From: Bacteroidota bacterium
GTDB lineage: Bacteria > Bacteroidota > Bacteroidia > Bacteroidales > DTGW01
Assembly (NCBI GenBank): GCA_029572965.1
Contig: JAKPQD010000018.1
Span: 44,625 to 108,624, forward strand
Reading direction: 5' to 3'
DNA length: 64,000 bases
The position numbers and the translations under genes were made by a program. The notes beneath the pieces were generated by a model. It saw nothing but the letters and a program-made list of their open reading frames with translations, did no database searches and was not told the origin of the DNA. Positions 1-12,000 of this stretch are shown here, one piece after another. Within the stretch, counting starts at the first letter, position 1. Every line of letters begins with the position of its first letter.

Positions 1-1
1 C

Positions 2-160
2 GACAACGAGTTGTTTCATTTCCACATAGAATTTTACCCACCTTTGCGTTCGCCGGATAAACTCAAGTACCTTGCAGGTTTTGAGTCGGGTGGGGGAAAT
101 ATCATCAATCCTGTGCTGCCTGATGAAGCCGCCTTAGCTTTGAGAAACGCGAAATATTAG
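2..160 (+). CDS. galT: Galactose-1-phosphate uridylyltransferase, C-terminal end (partial)
   Basis: Only the last 52 codons are in the window; the gene begins upstream of base 1. The reading frame shows the GalT C-terminal pattern: an HFHIEFYPP-like strand, then LRSPDKLKYLAGFESGGG and a NPVLP segment before the stop at 158-160. GalT moves UMP between glucose-1-phosphate and galactose-1-phosphate in the Leloir pathway. The catalytic HPH region lies outside the window, so activity cannot be judged. A galactokinase or epimerase partner may lie further upstream. Confidence 0.85.
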   Translation, partial: DNELFHFHIEFYPPLRSPDKLKYLAGFESGGGNIINPVLPDEAALALRNAKY

Positions 161-229
161 ATTTATATAAATGAAATTGGCTCTTAACTGATAGTGCGAG
201 CCTGTCTTATTTTACCTCAAAGATTTTAT

Positions 230-320
230 CGATGTTTAATTTTACTACAAACAGGGCGCCGCTACGCGACTAAATGAGAGCTGCGTAGCTGCGAACTGTT
301 TGCAGGATAACCCAATAGTT
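230..320 (+). repeat. Dispersed repeat family A, copy 1 (short)
   Basis: This stretch resembles 30043-30230 and 56569-56755: it shares GATGTTTAATTTTACTACAA, the CGCTACGCGA palindrome, the GCTGCGTAGCTGCG palindrome and CTGTTTG(C/T)AGGATAACC. The copy is truncated on both sides. The remainder of the gap 161-459 between galT and the MFS gene shows no further gene or clear signal. Confidence 0.75.
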
Positions 321-459
321 GGTTGTTGCGCCAATCATCCTCAAAGCGCTTCAGGTCTTTCATAACTGGGGCGTTGCATAAATTTAACTGCTTAATTTCT
401 TATATTTAGATAGGAAACACGCTTGCCAGGCAGTTTAGAAATCTTGTTTTTGTTGTATT

Positions 460-1608
460 TTATGCGGCCTTTGCCCTGATTATTGCCATAACAAACGCCA
501 GCAAAACAAAGCAGGTGAGGACGATAAAACTCAGGTGCAGCGAATGAAGCTCTGCAATAAAACCAAGAAGTACCGGGCCTGTCATAAAACCAATATTGGC
601 AGTGGCTGCAATAAACGAAACCCCGTCTGCCGTTTTCACTCCTTTGATTGTCGAGGCAAGGCGGTATATTTCGGGTACAATAATCGAAAATCCTAACCCT
701 ATAATAAAAAATCCTATAAAAGCAGTAACAGAAAACGTTAGCAACACTAAAGTAAAGCCTGCCAGGCTTGTGCCAATAGCCAATCGCAGTAGTTTCCATG
801 AACCAATGCGGTTGCTCAATGCATCGCCATTAAAACGCCCAATGGTCATACCTACTGCAAACAAGGCATATCCAAGGCCGATATACTGGACTTTTACCTG
901 TGTTATTTTCTTTAAGTATAAGGCACTCCAGTCGGCAATAGCCCCTTCCGATACCATCATGATTAAACCGATGGAAGCTATTGCTAACAATGGCTTAAAA
1001 GGAAATTTTTTGTACTTTTCTTTTTCAACAGCCTCGGTGCGAATATCATAATACTCCTTTCTTAACCAAATATGGACACTTAAAAGAACAACTACAAGCA
1101 ATGATACATGCAGCAGGGGCATTTTTAGTAAACCTGCCAAAAAACTGCCTGTTGAAGCCCCAATGATACCCCCTATGCTCCAAAAGCCATGACTACCGGT
1201 CATGATATATTTACCAGCACGTTTCTCGATAGTAGCAGTAAGTGAATTAAGCGATATAGCAAAAGCACAACTACAAAATCCCAGACAAAACAAAGCAGCG
1301 CAGAGCATGGCATAGTTTTTGGCCAGAAATATATTTATCAAAGCGAAGGTATATAAAATAAAAGCATAAAAGGCATAACGACCAACCCCTATTTTGTCTA
1401 CCAGCCTGTTGGTAATGGGTATCATAAAAAAAGAACCCAGCGAAGAAAAAAAGATGGCCCCGCCTATCTTGCCTTCTGTAATGTTTATTTTTTCTGCAAT
1501 ATAAGGGATATAGGTTACCCAGGTGCTGAAAATAAGGCTAAAACAAGTGTATAAAAACGCCGGGGCAAAGAATTTCCGGCTTTGAAAGAAAATTTTAATT
1601 GAAAGCAT
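460..1608 (-). CDS. MFS transporter (YbjJ-like)
   Basis: The 382-residue protein is almost entirely hydrophobic, with about twelve predicted membrane segments and a central cytoplasmic loop rich in Lys and Glu (about residues 186-206), as in major facilitator superfamily carriers. Sequence features such as GSHGFWSIGG before the loop and GRFNGD in the second half recall the YbjJ/FucP-like branch, but no substrate can be assigned. It starts with ATG at 1608 and is transcribed away from the Omp85-like gene; the 170-base divergent gap probably holds both promoters. No partner enzyme gene is adjacent that would suggest a sugar or drug. Confidence 0.85.
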   Translation of the reverse strand: MLSIKIFFQSRKFFAPAFLYTCFSLIFSTWVTYIPYIAEKINITEGKIGGAIFFSSLGSFFMIPITNRLVDKIGVGRYAFYAFILYTFALINIFLAKNYAMLCAALFCLGFCSCAFAISLNSLTATIEKRAGKYIMTGSHGFWSIGGIIGASTGSFLAGLLKMPLLHVSLLVVVLLSVHIWLRKEYYDIRTEAVEKEKYKKFPFKPLLAIASIGLIMMVSEGAIADWSALYLKKITQVKVQYIGLGYALFAVGMTIGRFNGDALSNRIGSWKLLRLAIGTSLAGFTLVLLTFSVTAFIGFFIIGLGFSIIVPEIYRLASTIKGVKTADGVSFIAATANIGFMTGPVLLGFIAELHSLHLSFIVLTCFVLLAFVMAIIRAKAA

Positions 1609-1781
1609 ATCTATTTTGAAAACCGCGACAAAACTAATATTTTTTGGGCTTTATGGTATCAAAAAGTTGTTAAACACTTTAGCCGTTAACATAAATCCTT
1701 TCCTACTAACCATTGTTTATTTTATCTTTACAGCTTTTAAATAGATAACAAAACAATCATTATCAGATATTTGTATTGTCA

Positions 1782-3746
1782 ATGGGGCTAAGGCTGAAAT
1801 ATTTTCTATTCCTGCTGTTATTTGGGGCGATAGGGGTTACGCTTGTGGCCCAAAATAAGTTTTTGCAGCCAGAACTTGTCCCCATTAAAATAAAAAAAGG
1901 TTTTACCCTTTTTACCCTCGATCAGAGCATTAGCGCTGCCAATGATACTGTAATATTTCTACCTGTTAATCAGGATTTTTATATAACCAAAACTTCGTCT
2001 ATTATCGCCACCAATTTTTTCTTGTCATTAAAACAAAAGGCTTTTAAAAGAAGGTGGTCGAAAAGTATTAATAATGTTGTTATTTCTACCCCCGACAGTA
2101 TCGGGCCTGATGATACAATTAAGGTTCAAAAGGCTGAAATACCTTTTATCAATTATCAAAACCTTATTATCAGGGATATCAATGTGAGTAAACTTAATAT
2201 TTTTGGCCCGTCATTTAACAATCCCAACGATATACCCCGCAATGTTTTTGAAAGATGGGTAAACCGTACCCATGTAACAACAAGAGAATATTTTATCAAG
2301 CAATATCTTTTATTTAAAAAAAATTCGAGGCTCGACCCATACCAGTTGGCCGAAAGCGAACGCCTCCTTCGCGAGTTGCCTTTTATTGAAGATGCCCGTG
2401 TTTATATTTATCCTACCTCGTCGCCAGATAGTGTTGATGTTGAAGTGGTTACCAAAGATACCTGGTCTTTGGGTTTTGACTTCACCACGGCCAACATAAA
2501 AGATTACAAACTGGATGTTTGGAACCAAAACCTTATGGGTACGGGTAGTGAGCTGGATAATGTATATTTCAAAAATTCAAAAAAAATACCTGTTGATGGA
2601 TTAAAAGGCAGTTATACTATACGTAACATATCAGGGTCTTTTATAAATACATTGATAGGTTATGAAAAATTTGGCAATGAAAGTTTCCGGATTAATTTCT
2701 GGCGCGACTTTTTCACCCAGCAAACCCGCTATGCCGGACAGGTTTACTTTGAAAATATCGAAAAAAGATATGTAAGCGTTGAACAAGATACCGGAGGTTA
2801 TGTATTTTTTCCGCTTAAAGGGACCGTATCGAGGTTGTGGCTTGGCAGGGCATTTAAATTGCCTACGCCTTTAATCAGCGCTACTACAAAAACCAGCTTT
2901 TCTATTGCCGGGGGATTGTACCAGTACGATTATACCAAAGCGCCTTTGGTAAGAGAAAGATATCGTTACGAATTTCAAAACCGTACTTTTTACCTGCTTT
3001 CGTATTCATTGGCCAGCTATGGTTATTATCGTTCGTCTTTGGTATATAATTTTGGCCGAACAGAAGACATTCCTTATGGCTTGCTCATCAAAACAACTCA
3101 GGGCCTCGAGGTTGGCGAATTTGGCAACCGCTACTATCATGGGGTCTCTTTTCTCAATGGTGGCCCGTTATTGTCATTAGGGTTCTTTTATTTTGATGCT
3201 GCTGTTGGCGGTTTTATCAAAAAAAAGGAGGTTGAGCAGGGGGTATTAAATGTAGGTGGCAACTATATTTCCAACTTGTTGGTTATTGGGCGTATCAAGG
3301 CCCGTGCATTTATCAATGTCGATTTTATCAAAGGTTTTAAAAGGTATGAGGATGAATATCTTGATATCAATAATTTTTCAGGGGTACGTGGTTTTTATAA
3401 TGACTCGGCCCGCGGTGGACAACGTTTGGTGATAAATATGGAGTCTGTGTTTTTTACTCCCTGGTATGCCGGCGGGTTTAGGTTTGCCCCTTTTGCTTTT
3501 GCCGATTTTGCTTATGTTGGCTCAACCAGGCAGTGGATTTTTCGCAATAATCTTTATAGCGGCTTTGGTATTGGGCTGCGTTTGCGCAATGAGCATTTTG
3601 TGTTTAAAACTTTTCAAATAAAATTGGCTTATTACCCGTTTTTGAGCAAAAAAGCCAGTGGCGACTTGTTCACTTTATCGCAGGAATGGCGCTTCAGGCC
3701 TAATGATTTTACTGTAAGGTCGCCCGAAATTTTGATTTACAAATAA
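1782..3746 (+). CDS. Omp85/BamA-like outer-membrane protein with POTRA-like domain
   Basis: The product (about 654 residues) has an N-terminal hydrophobic signal segment ending near VAQ. A globular region follows, with a POTRA-like segment near residues 170-240 containing LLRELPFIEDARVYI and DVEVVTKDTWS. The C-terminal half is rich in aromatic beta strands. Omp85 proteins insert or translocate proteins or lipids at the outer membrane. It is shorter than BamA and has fewer POTRA repeats, so it is probably one of the accessory Bacteroidota paralogues, not BamA itself. An upstream in-frame TTG at 1776 exists; the ATG at 1782 places a better signal peptide. Its stop abuts the stop of the convergent gene at 3747. 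Confidence 0.75.
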   Translation: MGLRLKYFLFLLLFGAIGVTLVAQNKFLQPELVPIKIKKGFTLFTLDQSISAANDTVIFLPVNQDFYITKTSSIIATNFFLSLKQKAFKRRWSKSINNVVISTPDSIGPDDTIKVQKAEIPFINYQNLIIRDINVSKLNIFGPSFNNPNDIPRNVFERWVNRTHVTTREYFIKQYLLFKKNSRLDPYQLAESERLLRELPFIEDARVYIYPTSSPDSVDVEVVTKDTWSLGFDFTTANIKDYKLDVWNQNLMGTGSELDNVYFKNSKKIPVDGLKGSYTIRNISGSFINTLIGYEKFGNESFRINFWRDFFTQQTRYAGQVYFENIEKRYVSVEQDTGGYVFFPLKGTVSRLWLGRAFKLPTPLISATTKTSFSIAGGLYQYDYTKAPLVRERYRYEFQNRTFYLLSYSLASYGYYRSSLVYNFGRTEDIPYGLLIKTTQGLEVGEFGNRYYHGVSFLNGGPLLSLGFFYFDAAVGGFIKKKEVEQGVLNVGGNYISNLLVIGRIKARAFINVDFIKGFKRYEDEYLDINNFSGVRGFYNDSARGGQRLVINMESVFFTPWYAGGFRFAPFAFADFAYVGSTRQWIFRNNLYSGFGIGLRLRNEHFVFKTFQIKLAYYPFLSKKASGDLFTLSQEWRFRPNDFTVRSPEILIYK

Positions 3747-4331
3747 TTAAAAATATAAACCAACCCTTGCCACCGGATTTGAATATGGTGAACGCTTATC
3801 TTCTAAAATATTGAACATAACCGATATGTTAAAAGAAGAATGCTTGCCAATGCTTTGTTTTATACCGCCCCCTACTAATACTCCATGAAGCCAATAGCGG
3901 TTTGTTTTTGAAAGCTTCTCGGCATCCGAAAAATCGCGGTCTAAGTTGATGGCTTCATACTCAACCTGCCCAAAAAAGCCCATATTGGTTTTATATCGCG
4001 TGCTTTTGCCTATTTCATCAATAAATGTATATTGGCCATATACACGTGCACCGTATATACTCGAGCTGATACTCTTTGAATACCATTTTTCATAATAATA
4101 CTCATAAGTTGCTCCTATGCCGGCTATTATTTTGGGCGTAATATAATAGCCGGCCATGGGCGAAAGTCCTATGTATGTAGCACTTCCAAATTGTAACCCG
4201 AAAAATCCCCCGAAAATAAAGTTTTCTGCAAACTTCGATTTTGTTTTTTCCACTTTCGTGGTGTCTTTTGTAGTCTGTCCAAAAAGACTTGCCGAAAACA
4301 GTGCTGACAGGATGAATATTTTGATTTTCAT
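3747..4331 (-). CDS. Small outer-membrane beta-barrel protein (unknown function)
   Basis: This 194-residue protein has a signal peptide (MKIKIFILSALFSASLFGQ), a short charged linker, then alternating Gly/aromatic strands such as FGGFFGLQFGSATYIGLSP. It ends in an aromatic residue (GLYF), as outer-membrane barrels do. This pattern matches the porin-like outer membrane beta-barrel families common in Bacteroidota. No ligand or partner is evident. The gene converges on the Omp85-like gene with no spacer between stop codons. Function cannot be named from sequence. Confidence 0.7.
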   Translation of the reverse strand: MKIKIFILSALFSASLFGQTTKDTTKVEKTKSKFAENFIFGGFFGLQFGSATYIGLSPMAGYYITPKIIAGIGATYEYYYEKWYSKSISSSIYGARVYGQYTFIDEIGKSTRYKTNMGFFGQVEYEAINLDRDFSDAEKLSKTNRYWLHGVLVGGGIKQSIGKHSSFNISVMFNILEDKRSPYSNPVARVGLYF

Positions 4332-4435
4332 GGAGTTTGCTATTAGCTTTTATGATACAAATGTATTTATTTTGGCTATAATTGGAAACAGATTTAAATA
4401 ACATTTCGGGTTGTTTTGCTGGTAAAATATTTGGT

Positions 4436-5137
4436 ATGAATATAGTTATAACTGGTTGTAGCAGTGGTATAGGTTTTGAAACTGTCCTGGAGCTGCTGAA
4501 AAATAAAGATAACAAGGTGTTGGGCATTTCGCGCAATAAAGAAAAACTGTCTTTATTGGAAGGTGCTGTCAATTCAGCACAATTGCAAACGCTTTCGCTT
4601 GATATAACACAGTTGGACGAGCATCAGGGTACTCTTCAACAGATGCTGCATAAGCATTTGCAATCGGTAGATGTGTTAATCAACAATGCCGGGCTCTTGG
4701 TCAATAAATATTTTGAATCTTTTGAACCAATGGAGATTGACAATATTATCGATACCAATTTTAAAGCTCCTGCGGCCATTATTAAATTTTTGCTGCCCTA
4801 GCTTGAGAAATCAAACAATGCCCACATTGTAAACATTAGCAGTATGGGCGGGTTTCAGGGAAGCAGCAAATACCCCGGATTATCATGGTATAGCGCTGCA
4901 AAGGCTGCTTTGGCCGTATTGTCCGAATGTCTTGCTGTTGAATTGGCCGAAAAAAATATAAAGGTAAATTGTCTGGCTTTGGGTGCCGTCAATACTGATA
5001 TGTTGCAAAAAGCTTTCCCTGGATATAAGGCTCCCATTGAGGCTGACCAGATGGCAAAGTTTATTGCCGATTTTGCTTTGAATGGTCACAATTTTTTCAA
5101 TGGCCAAATTCTGCCTGTCAGGCTTTCAAATCCTTAG
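4436..5137 (+). pseudogene. Short-chain dehydrogenase/reductase interrupted by in-frame TAG
   Basis: Read through, this is a complete 233-codon SDR. It has the cofactor motif TGCSSGIG at residues 6-13, the NNAG motif, the catalytic Ser in NISSMGG and the YxxxK motif in WYSAAKAA, then a Rossmann-like C-terminus. An amber codon (TAG, 4799-4801) follows LLP, exactly between NNAG and the catalytic Ser. The frame is the same on both sides with no indel. SDRs often have Gln or Leu here, so a single base change from CAG or TTG explains it. The first piece would lack all catalytic residues. The ATG at 4436 fits the family start; an earlier TTG at 4382 only adds unrelated residues. It could also be a sequencing error. 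Confidence 0.8.
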
Positions 5138-5214
5138 TAAATCTCTTATTGGGCTAGTTGAAATAAAAATTGCACCCATTTGTAGCGCGTACTGTGCTAT
5201 GCCCTTGCCCATAA

Positions 5215-7341
<2,127 letters not shown>

Positions 7342-7347
7342 TTATTA

Positions 7348-7722
7348 TTAGTATGCTTCAAACTCAAAAGGGATTTTTAAGGTAAACTGGTAATGTTCGC
7401 CAAGCTCTTGTACCGATTCGTCGTCTTCTTCATAATACCATTTTACAAGGCACTCATTCCCTGATATGTGTTGTTCTTTTATCAACCTGAACATTTCGAG
7501 CAATGACTTGGACGAACCGCTATTGATGTATTCAAATTTGAGTTCAAAAATTGTTTTTTTCTGTGGGCTCTTGAAATAGTCAATTAACCATAAAACCAAT
7601 GGTTTGTAAAAGTCGCCGGGGTTTTCGGGTATTGACCTTCCTTCCAAACGCATTACCCCACTTTGCGGGTCAAAAGTAACTTTGGGAGTGTTTGATGTTT
7701 TTTCTATTTGCAGCGTTGTCAT
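7348..7722 (-). CDS. SiaC-like regulatory protein (DUF1987)
   Basis: The 124-residue protein matches the SiaC/DUF1987 family in length and pattern: TPKVTFDPQSGVMRLEGRSIPENP at the N-terminus, a LVLWLIDYF helix, and FEYINSGSSKSLLEMFRLI, where the conserved Thr/Ser of the phosphorylation site lies. In Pseudomonas, SiaC is an anti-anti-sigma-like partner of a diguanylate cyclase, switched by SiaA/SiaB. No SiaA or SiaB homologue is adjacent here, so its partner is unknown. It is followed by its own terminator. Confidence 0.8.
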   Translation of the reverse strand: MTTLQIEKTSNTPKVTFDPQSGVMRLEGRSIPENPGDFYKPLVLWLIDYFKSPQKKTIFELKFEYINSGSSKSLLEMFRLIKEQHISGNECLVKWYYEEDDESVQELGEHYQFTLKIPFEFEAY

Positions 7723-7767
7723 ACCAAATACATTTGTTTATACAAATATATATAAAAATATCAATTG

Positions 7768-9009
7768 TTATTCATGCCGTAAAGATATTATAGGGTCAAC
7801 TTTTGCAGCTTTTTGGGCCGGTACGTATCCCGAAATTACCCCTACTACAAAACATAACAGTACCCCTAACAATATCCACACCCACGGGATGATAAACGAT
7901 CCTCCGGTCAACATGGCCACCATGTTGCCTATAAGTATCCCAAGTATTATACCTAATGCCCCGCCCATTTGGCCTATTATAACAGATTCAAGCAAAAATT
8001 GTTGTTTAATGGTGCTGGTTTTGGCCCCTAATGCTTTACGTATCCCTATTTCTGATGTCCGTTCGGTTACCGATACAAGCATAATGTTCATCAATCCTAT
8101 GGCGGCCCCAAAAAGCGTGATAATACCAATAATGGTAGCGGCCATAGTTACCAGCCTGAGGTTGTTTATTAGCATATTGGCAAGGCTGTTGCTCGATTCT
8201 ATCTCAAAGTCATTAGCGTCGTGCGGGGCCAATCTTCTGACAATCCTGAATATCCCTTCGGCTTCGCTTATGGCAACATCAAGCAGCTCTGGTTTGGCCG
8301 GCAATATGTTTATACGGTATGTTTGATCAGGGTTGGGATAATACTGGCGGGCATTGGTTATGGGTATCAGGCACAGCCTGTCGCTGCCGTTAAAACTTGT
8401 CCCTTGTTGGGCTAGTACCCCTATAATACGGTATTTTCCATTGCCAACACTAATGGTTTGGTTGATCGGGTTTTCATTTTTTTTAAAAAGTTTTTTTACT
8501 ACATCGGAGCCTACTATGATAACGTGTTTGCCGTTTTCTATTTCTTCATGGCTGAAATTTCGGCCTTGCCCGATGCTTTTGCCCGATGTTATCATATCGT
8601 ACTCATCTACGCCCCATATTTCTATGTTGGGGTCGGTTTTTTGCATTTGAAACTTGATTGTTGATGCCCCGCTAACATACCCCGATATGGCTACCGTGGC
8701 CGGGAACTGAAAACGTCCAACAAATTCTGTGGCCTGGTCGTAGGTAATGTTGGCCGTATTGACCGTGCGCTCCCTATGGCCGCCATGGTGCATGTTGTTC
8801 CCTTTTTTCACAATGGCAAATGCGCTTGCCCCCATGGTCGAAAATTGGGTGGTAAGTGTACTTTTTATCGACTCTATGGCGGTCAATATCCCAACAAGGG
8901 CCATAATCCCAAAGGCTATAATAAACATGGTCAGTATGGCCCTCAGCATGTTGGCTTTTATCGACCTTATGGCTATTCGTGTGTTTTCGTTCAGGATACC
9001 AAAATTCAT
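7768..9009 (-). CDS. ABC transporter permease (MacB/FtsX family)
   Basis: This 413-residue protein has one N-terminal membrane segment (about residues 22-45), a large periplasmic MacB-PCD domain, and three C-terminal membrane segments with the FtsX signature VTERTSEIGIRKALGAK. Such permeases pair with a separate ATPase and act in mechanotransmission or efflux, usually with a membrane-fusion protein. Neither partner is adjacent: the type ISP gene lies upstream and the SiaC-like gene downstream. The substrate cannot be inferred. It starts with ATG at 9009. Confidence 0.88.
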   Translation of the reverse strand: MNFGILNENTRIAIRSIKANMLRAILTMFIIAFGIMALVGILTAIESIKSTLTTQFSTMGASAFAIVKKGNNMHHGGHRERTVNTANITYDQATEFVGRFQFPATVAISGYVSGASTIKFQMQKTDPNIEIWGVDEYDMITSGKSIGQGRNFSHEEIENGKHVIIVGSDVVKKLFKKNENPINQTISVGNGKYRIIGVLAQQGTSFNGSDRLCLIPITNARQYYPNPDQTYRINILPAKPELLDVAISEAEGIFRIVRRLAPHDANDFEIESSNSLANMLINNLRLVTMAATIIGIITLFGAAIGLMNIMLVSVTERTSEIGIRKALGAKTSTIKQQFLLESVIIGQMGGALGIILGILIGNMVAMLTGGSFIIPWVWILLGVLLCFVVGVISGYVPAQKAAKVDPIISLRHE

Positions 9010-9041
9010 CAGGCTTGTGTTTTAATTTTTTATCAAATGTA

Positions 9042-9064
9042 TAAAAAAAAGCCCATCCGGGGTT
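9042..9064 (-). terminator. Possible terminator after the type ISP gene
   Basis: On the minus strand a short imperfect CCCC/GGG hairpin is followed by a run of eight or more T. It lies between the ISP stop (9087) and the permease start (9009). The stem is weak, so the call is tentative. Confidence 0.4.
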
Positions 9065-9086
9065 TTTATTTTTTGCCCGGGTCATA

Positions 9087-12000
9087 TCATTTACCTGGCT
9101 CTTGGGCTCCTGTTTCAAATGTCAATTTTGGCAAACTGTTTACTATATCTACCGTTTGCACGCTCACGTTGATGATGCTCAGCAACAAATCTAAAATGTA
9201 CCGTGGGTTACCTGTTTCGGCTGCCCAGTCGTTGGGGTCGTTTTTAATGCCACTCTCCTTGTGGACAGTTACTTGGTAGCGTTCCATTACCCACTCAATG
9301 GCGCTTTTGCCGTTTACCATGTACCCGTAAGCCCTGGCGGGGATATTGCTTACGGTAATGTGGCTGTTGTATATAATGGTGTCTTTTTGTTCTTTTTTTG
9401 GGAAACGCATTTTTTCGACCGTGTAGGTTTGGCCATCGTCCCCACTGACCGTTACATGCGGATAAGGGGCAACTGTTTCATAGTTTAGGTGCAGTTCGGC
9501 CAGCTGGCGGCCTGCCTTGCTAAATGCCCAAAAGTCTGCTACTCTCTCGACCAGTGGCAGGCGGGGCAGCATTTTTTTCAGGTCGGCGGCAAAGGTTTCT
9601 CTATACTCTTTGCAGTGCAAAAAGCCGTACACGTAATAAAATATATCTTCTTTACTGACGCTTTTGCCGTATTGCGCCCGGGCCCTTTCTAAAATAAAAT
9701 CGCTTACGGCATCGCGCCGTACATACTTGCCCGCAGCAGTGCCCCCCGCAGCAGCTTCGCCGCTATCAAACAAGCTCTTTTGTACTACTTTGTTTTCTTC
9801 GTAGTAATAGAGGGGGAAGCATTGTCCATTTGCTTGTAATTGCAAATCAGGAACAACATCTGTTATTAATGCTGAAAAATCTTTATTTGTACCTGTGCCA
9901 CACAATGAAATGACAATGTTTTTATGATTCTTAGTTGGAAATAGTTTTGGAAGCTGGTATCTTTCTTGATTTAAGTCATCATCAAAATATGAATTTAATT
10001 TTGTGAAAGGTCTGTGCATTGTTATTCGATACTCATATTCGTTTTCAATTATTTCTTTTCTTCTTTTAATTTGATTGTCCCAATCTCTTGTCCAGTTTCC
10101 TTTAGTTACATCTTTTATAATTTCTTTATTTTTTTGTTTTAAGATTAGATCTAATTGCTCATTATAATAAGCAATGCTCTTTTTTACGTTTTCACACAAA
10201 GTGGCTTTTGAAAAATTATATACCCATGCATCTCTGTTTGTCGCAGTTCCTAATGTCTGAGCTATAAAAACACTCTGACTTTTCGCATCAAACTTTTTTT
10301 CCGGTTCCAAAGGGATAAACTCGTCAAAAAGGCTGTTGCGCACGCTTATCCAGTCGCCATGCCCGTTGGGCTGCAGGGTTTTCAGCGGAAGTTTCGGATT
10401 GGCAAAGGTTTTGAAGCCTTTGACTATTTTCAGCTTTTGTTCGCGGCCCAGGTAGTCGCCTATGTCGTGGTAATAAATGGTGGCTTTGTCTGTTTTTATA
10501 TCAGGGTTTTTTACCAGCAGGGTAATGGCTATGGGCGTGCGGCTGCCGCTGCCAAAAATTTTTCCGCCTTCTTTGCGGCTCAGCTCTCCGCTGGTACGTT
10601 GGTTTCCTCTCAGGTTAAACACGTAAACGGATGAAAACTCTTTCTCGATGGCTTTGCGGAAGCCATCGGTGCTGTTGCCGTCGAGCCAGGCGCCGTTGCT
10701 CACAAAGCATATCACGCCGCCGGTTTTGTCCAATCGGTCGGTGCTCCACCGGAAAGCTTTTATGTAAGCATCGTAAAGCGATTTGTTGAGGCCTGCTGTT
10801 GATAGCTTGGCGTAGGTATCGGCAATGCGTTGGTCGAGCCTTGGGTAGGCTTGGTTTTGCGCGTTGTCGTTAGCCGATTTTTGCCCGATGGAGTAGGGCG
10901 GGTTGCCAATAATCACGCGCAGGGGTGCTTTTTGCTGGCGTTGCACGCGTTCGGAGTTGCGGGGGAACATTTCCGAAAAGAGTTTGTCGGTGTCGTCGGT
11001 TTCGCCCAGCTGAAAGGTATCGGTAAGCACAATGCCCTCGAAAGGGGTGTAACGGGCTTTGCCTACGCCATCGTCGGGGTCGGGGGTAGCATCGTGGTAA
11101 GCGTTTTCGATGTTGATGGCGGCAATGTAATAGGCCAGCAGCACAATTTCGTTGGCGTGCATTTCGTGGCGGTATTTGCGTTCGAGGTCTTTGAGGCCAA
11201 TCAGGCCGCTTTGCAGCAAACGCACCATAAACGTGCCTGTCCCGGTAAAGGGGTCGAGTATGTGGATGTTGTTGTCTGTAAGCGAGCGGCCAAATTCTTT
11301 TTGCAGTATGTCGTTGACGGAATGGATAATAAAATCGACTACCTCCACGGGGGTATAAACAATGCCCAGCCGTTCGACCATTTTCGGGAAAGCGGTTTTG
11401 AAAAACTTATCGTACAGCTCGATAATAATGCGTTGTTTGCCTTCGGCATTGTCAATGCCCTGGGCACGTTTGCGCACCGAGCCGTAGAATTTTTGCAGGG
11501 TTTCGTCCTGCTCTGCCAGGTTGTTGCCTTTTTCGAGGGCTTCTATCATGCTTTGCATGGCCACCGAAACGGCATTTGATTTTACAAACGAATAACCCTC
11601 GAACAGGGCATCGAAAATAGGCTGGGTAATAATGTGCTGTGCCAGCATTTCAATGGCTTGCTCCTGGTTGATGCCTGGGTTGATGTTTTTTTGCAAGCCA
11701 CTTAAAAACTTATCGAAGGCCTCGCGTTGGTCTTTCTTTTCGGTAATGAGGTATGCAATGCGTTCAATCTGGCGTTCGGCAATCAGGGCCACGTCTTTTG
11801 CCCATTGCTCCCAATAACGGCGGTCGCCTACTTTTTGCACTAAGCGGGCAAACACCACATCTTGCAACTGCTCAAACTGAATGGCAATTTGCCGCCCTAT
11901 TTCTTTGTTTGTTTCGCTGCTTTGCTTTTCGCCTTGTCTTTTGTCAATGGGGGTGCCATCGTTATCAAACGAAGTATCGGCGCCGCCAACAATGATTTGG

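Noticed and set aside
10830..11579. 249-codon plus-strand frame opposite the type ISP gene
   Set aside because: Antisense to the methylase and coupler part; the opposite strand has a coherent enzyme with all motifs.
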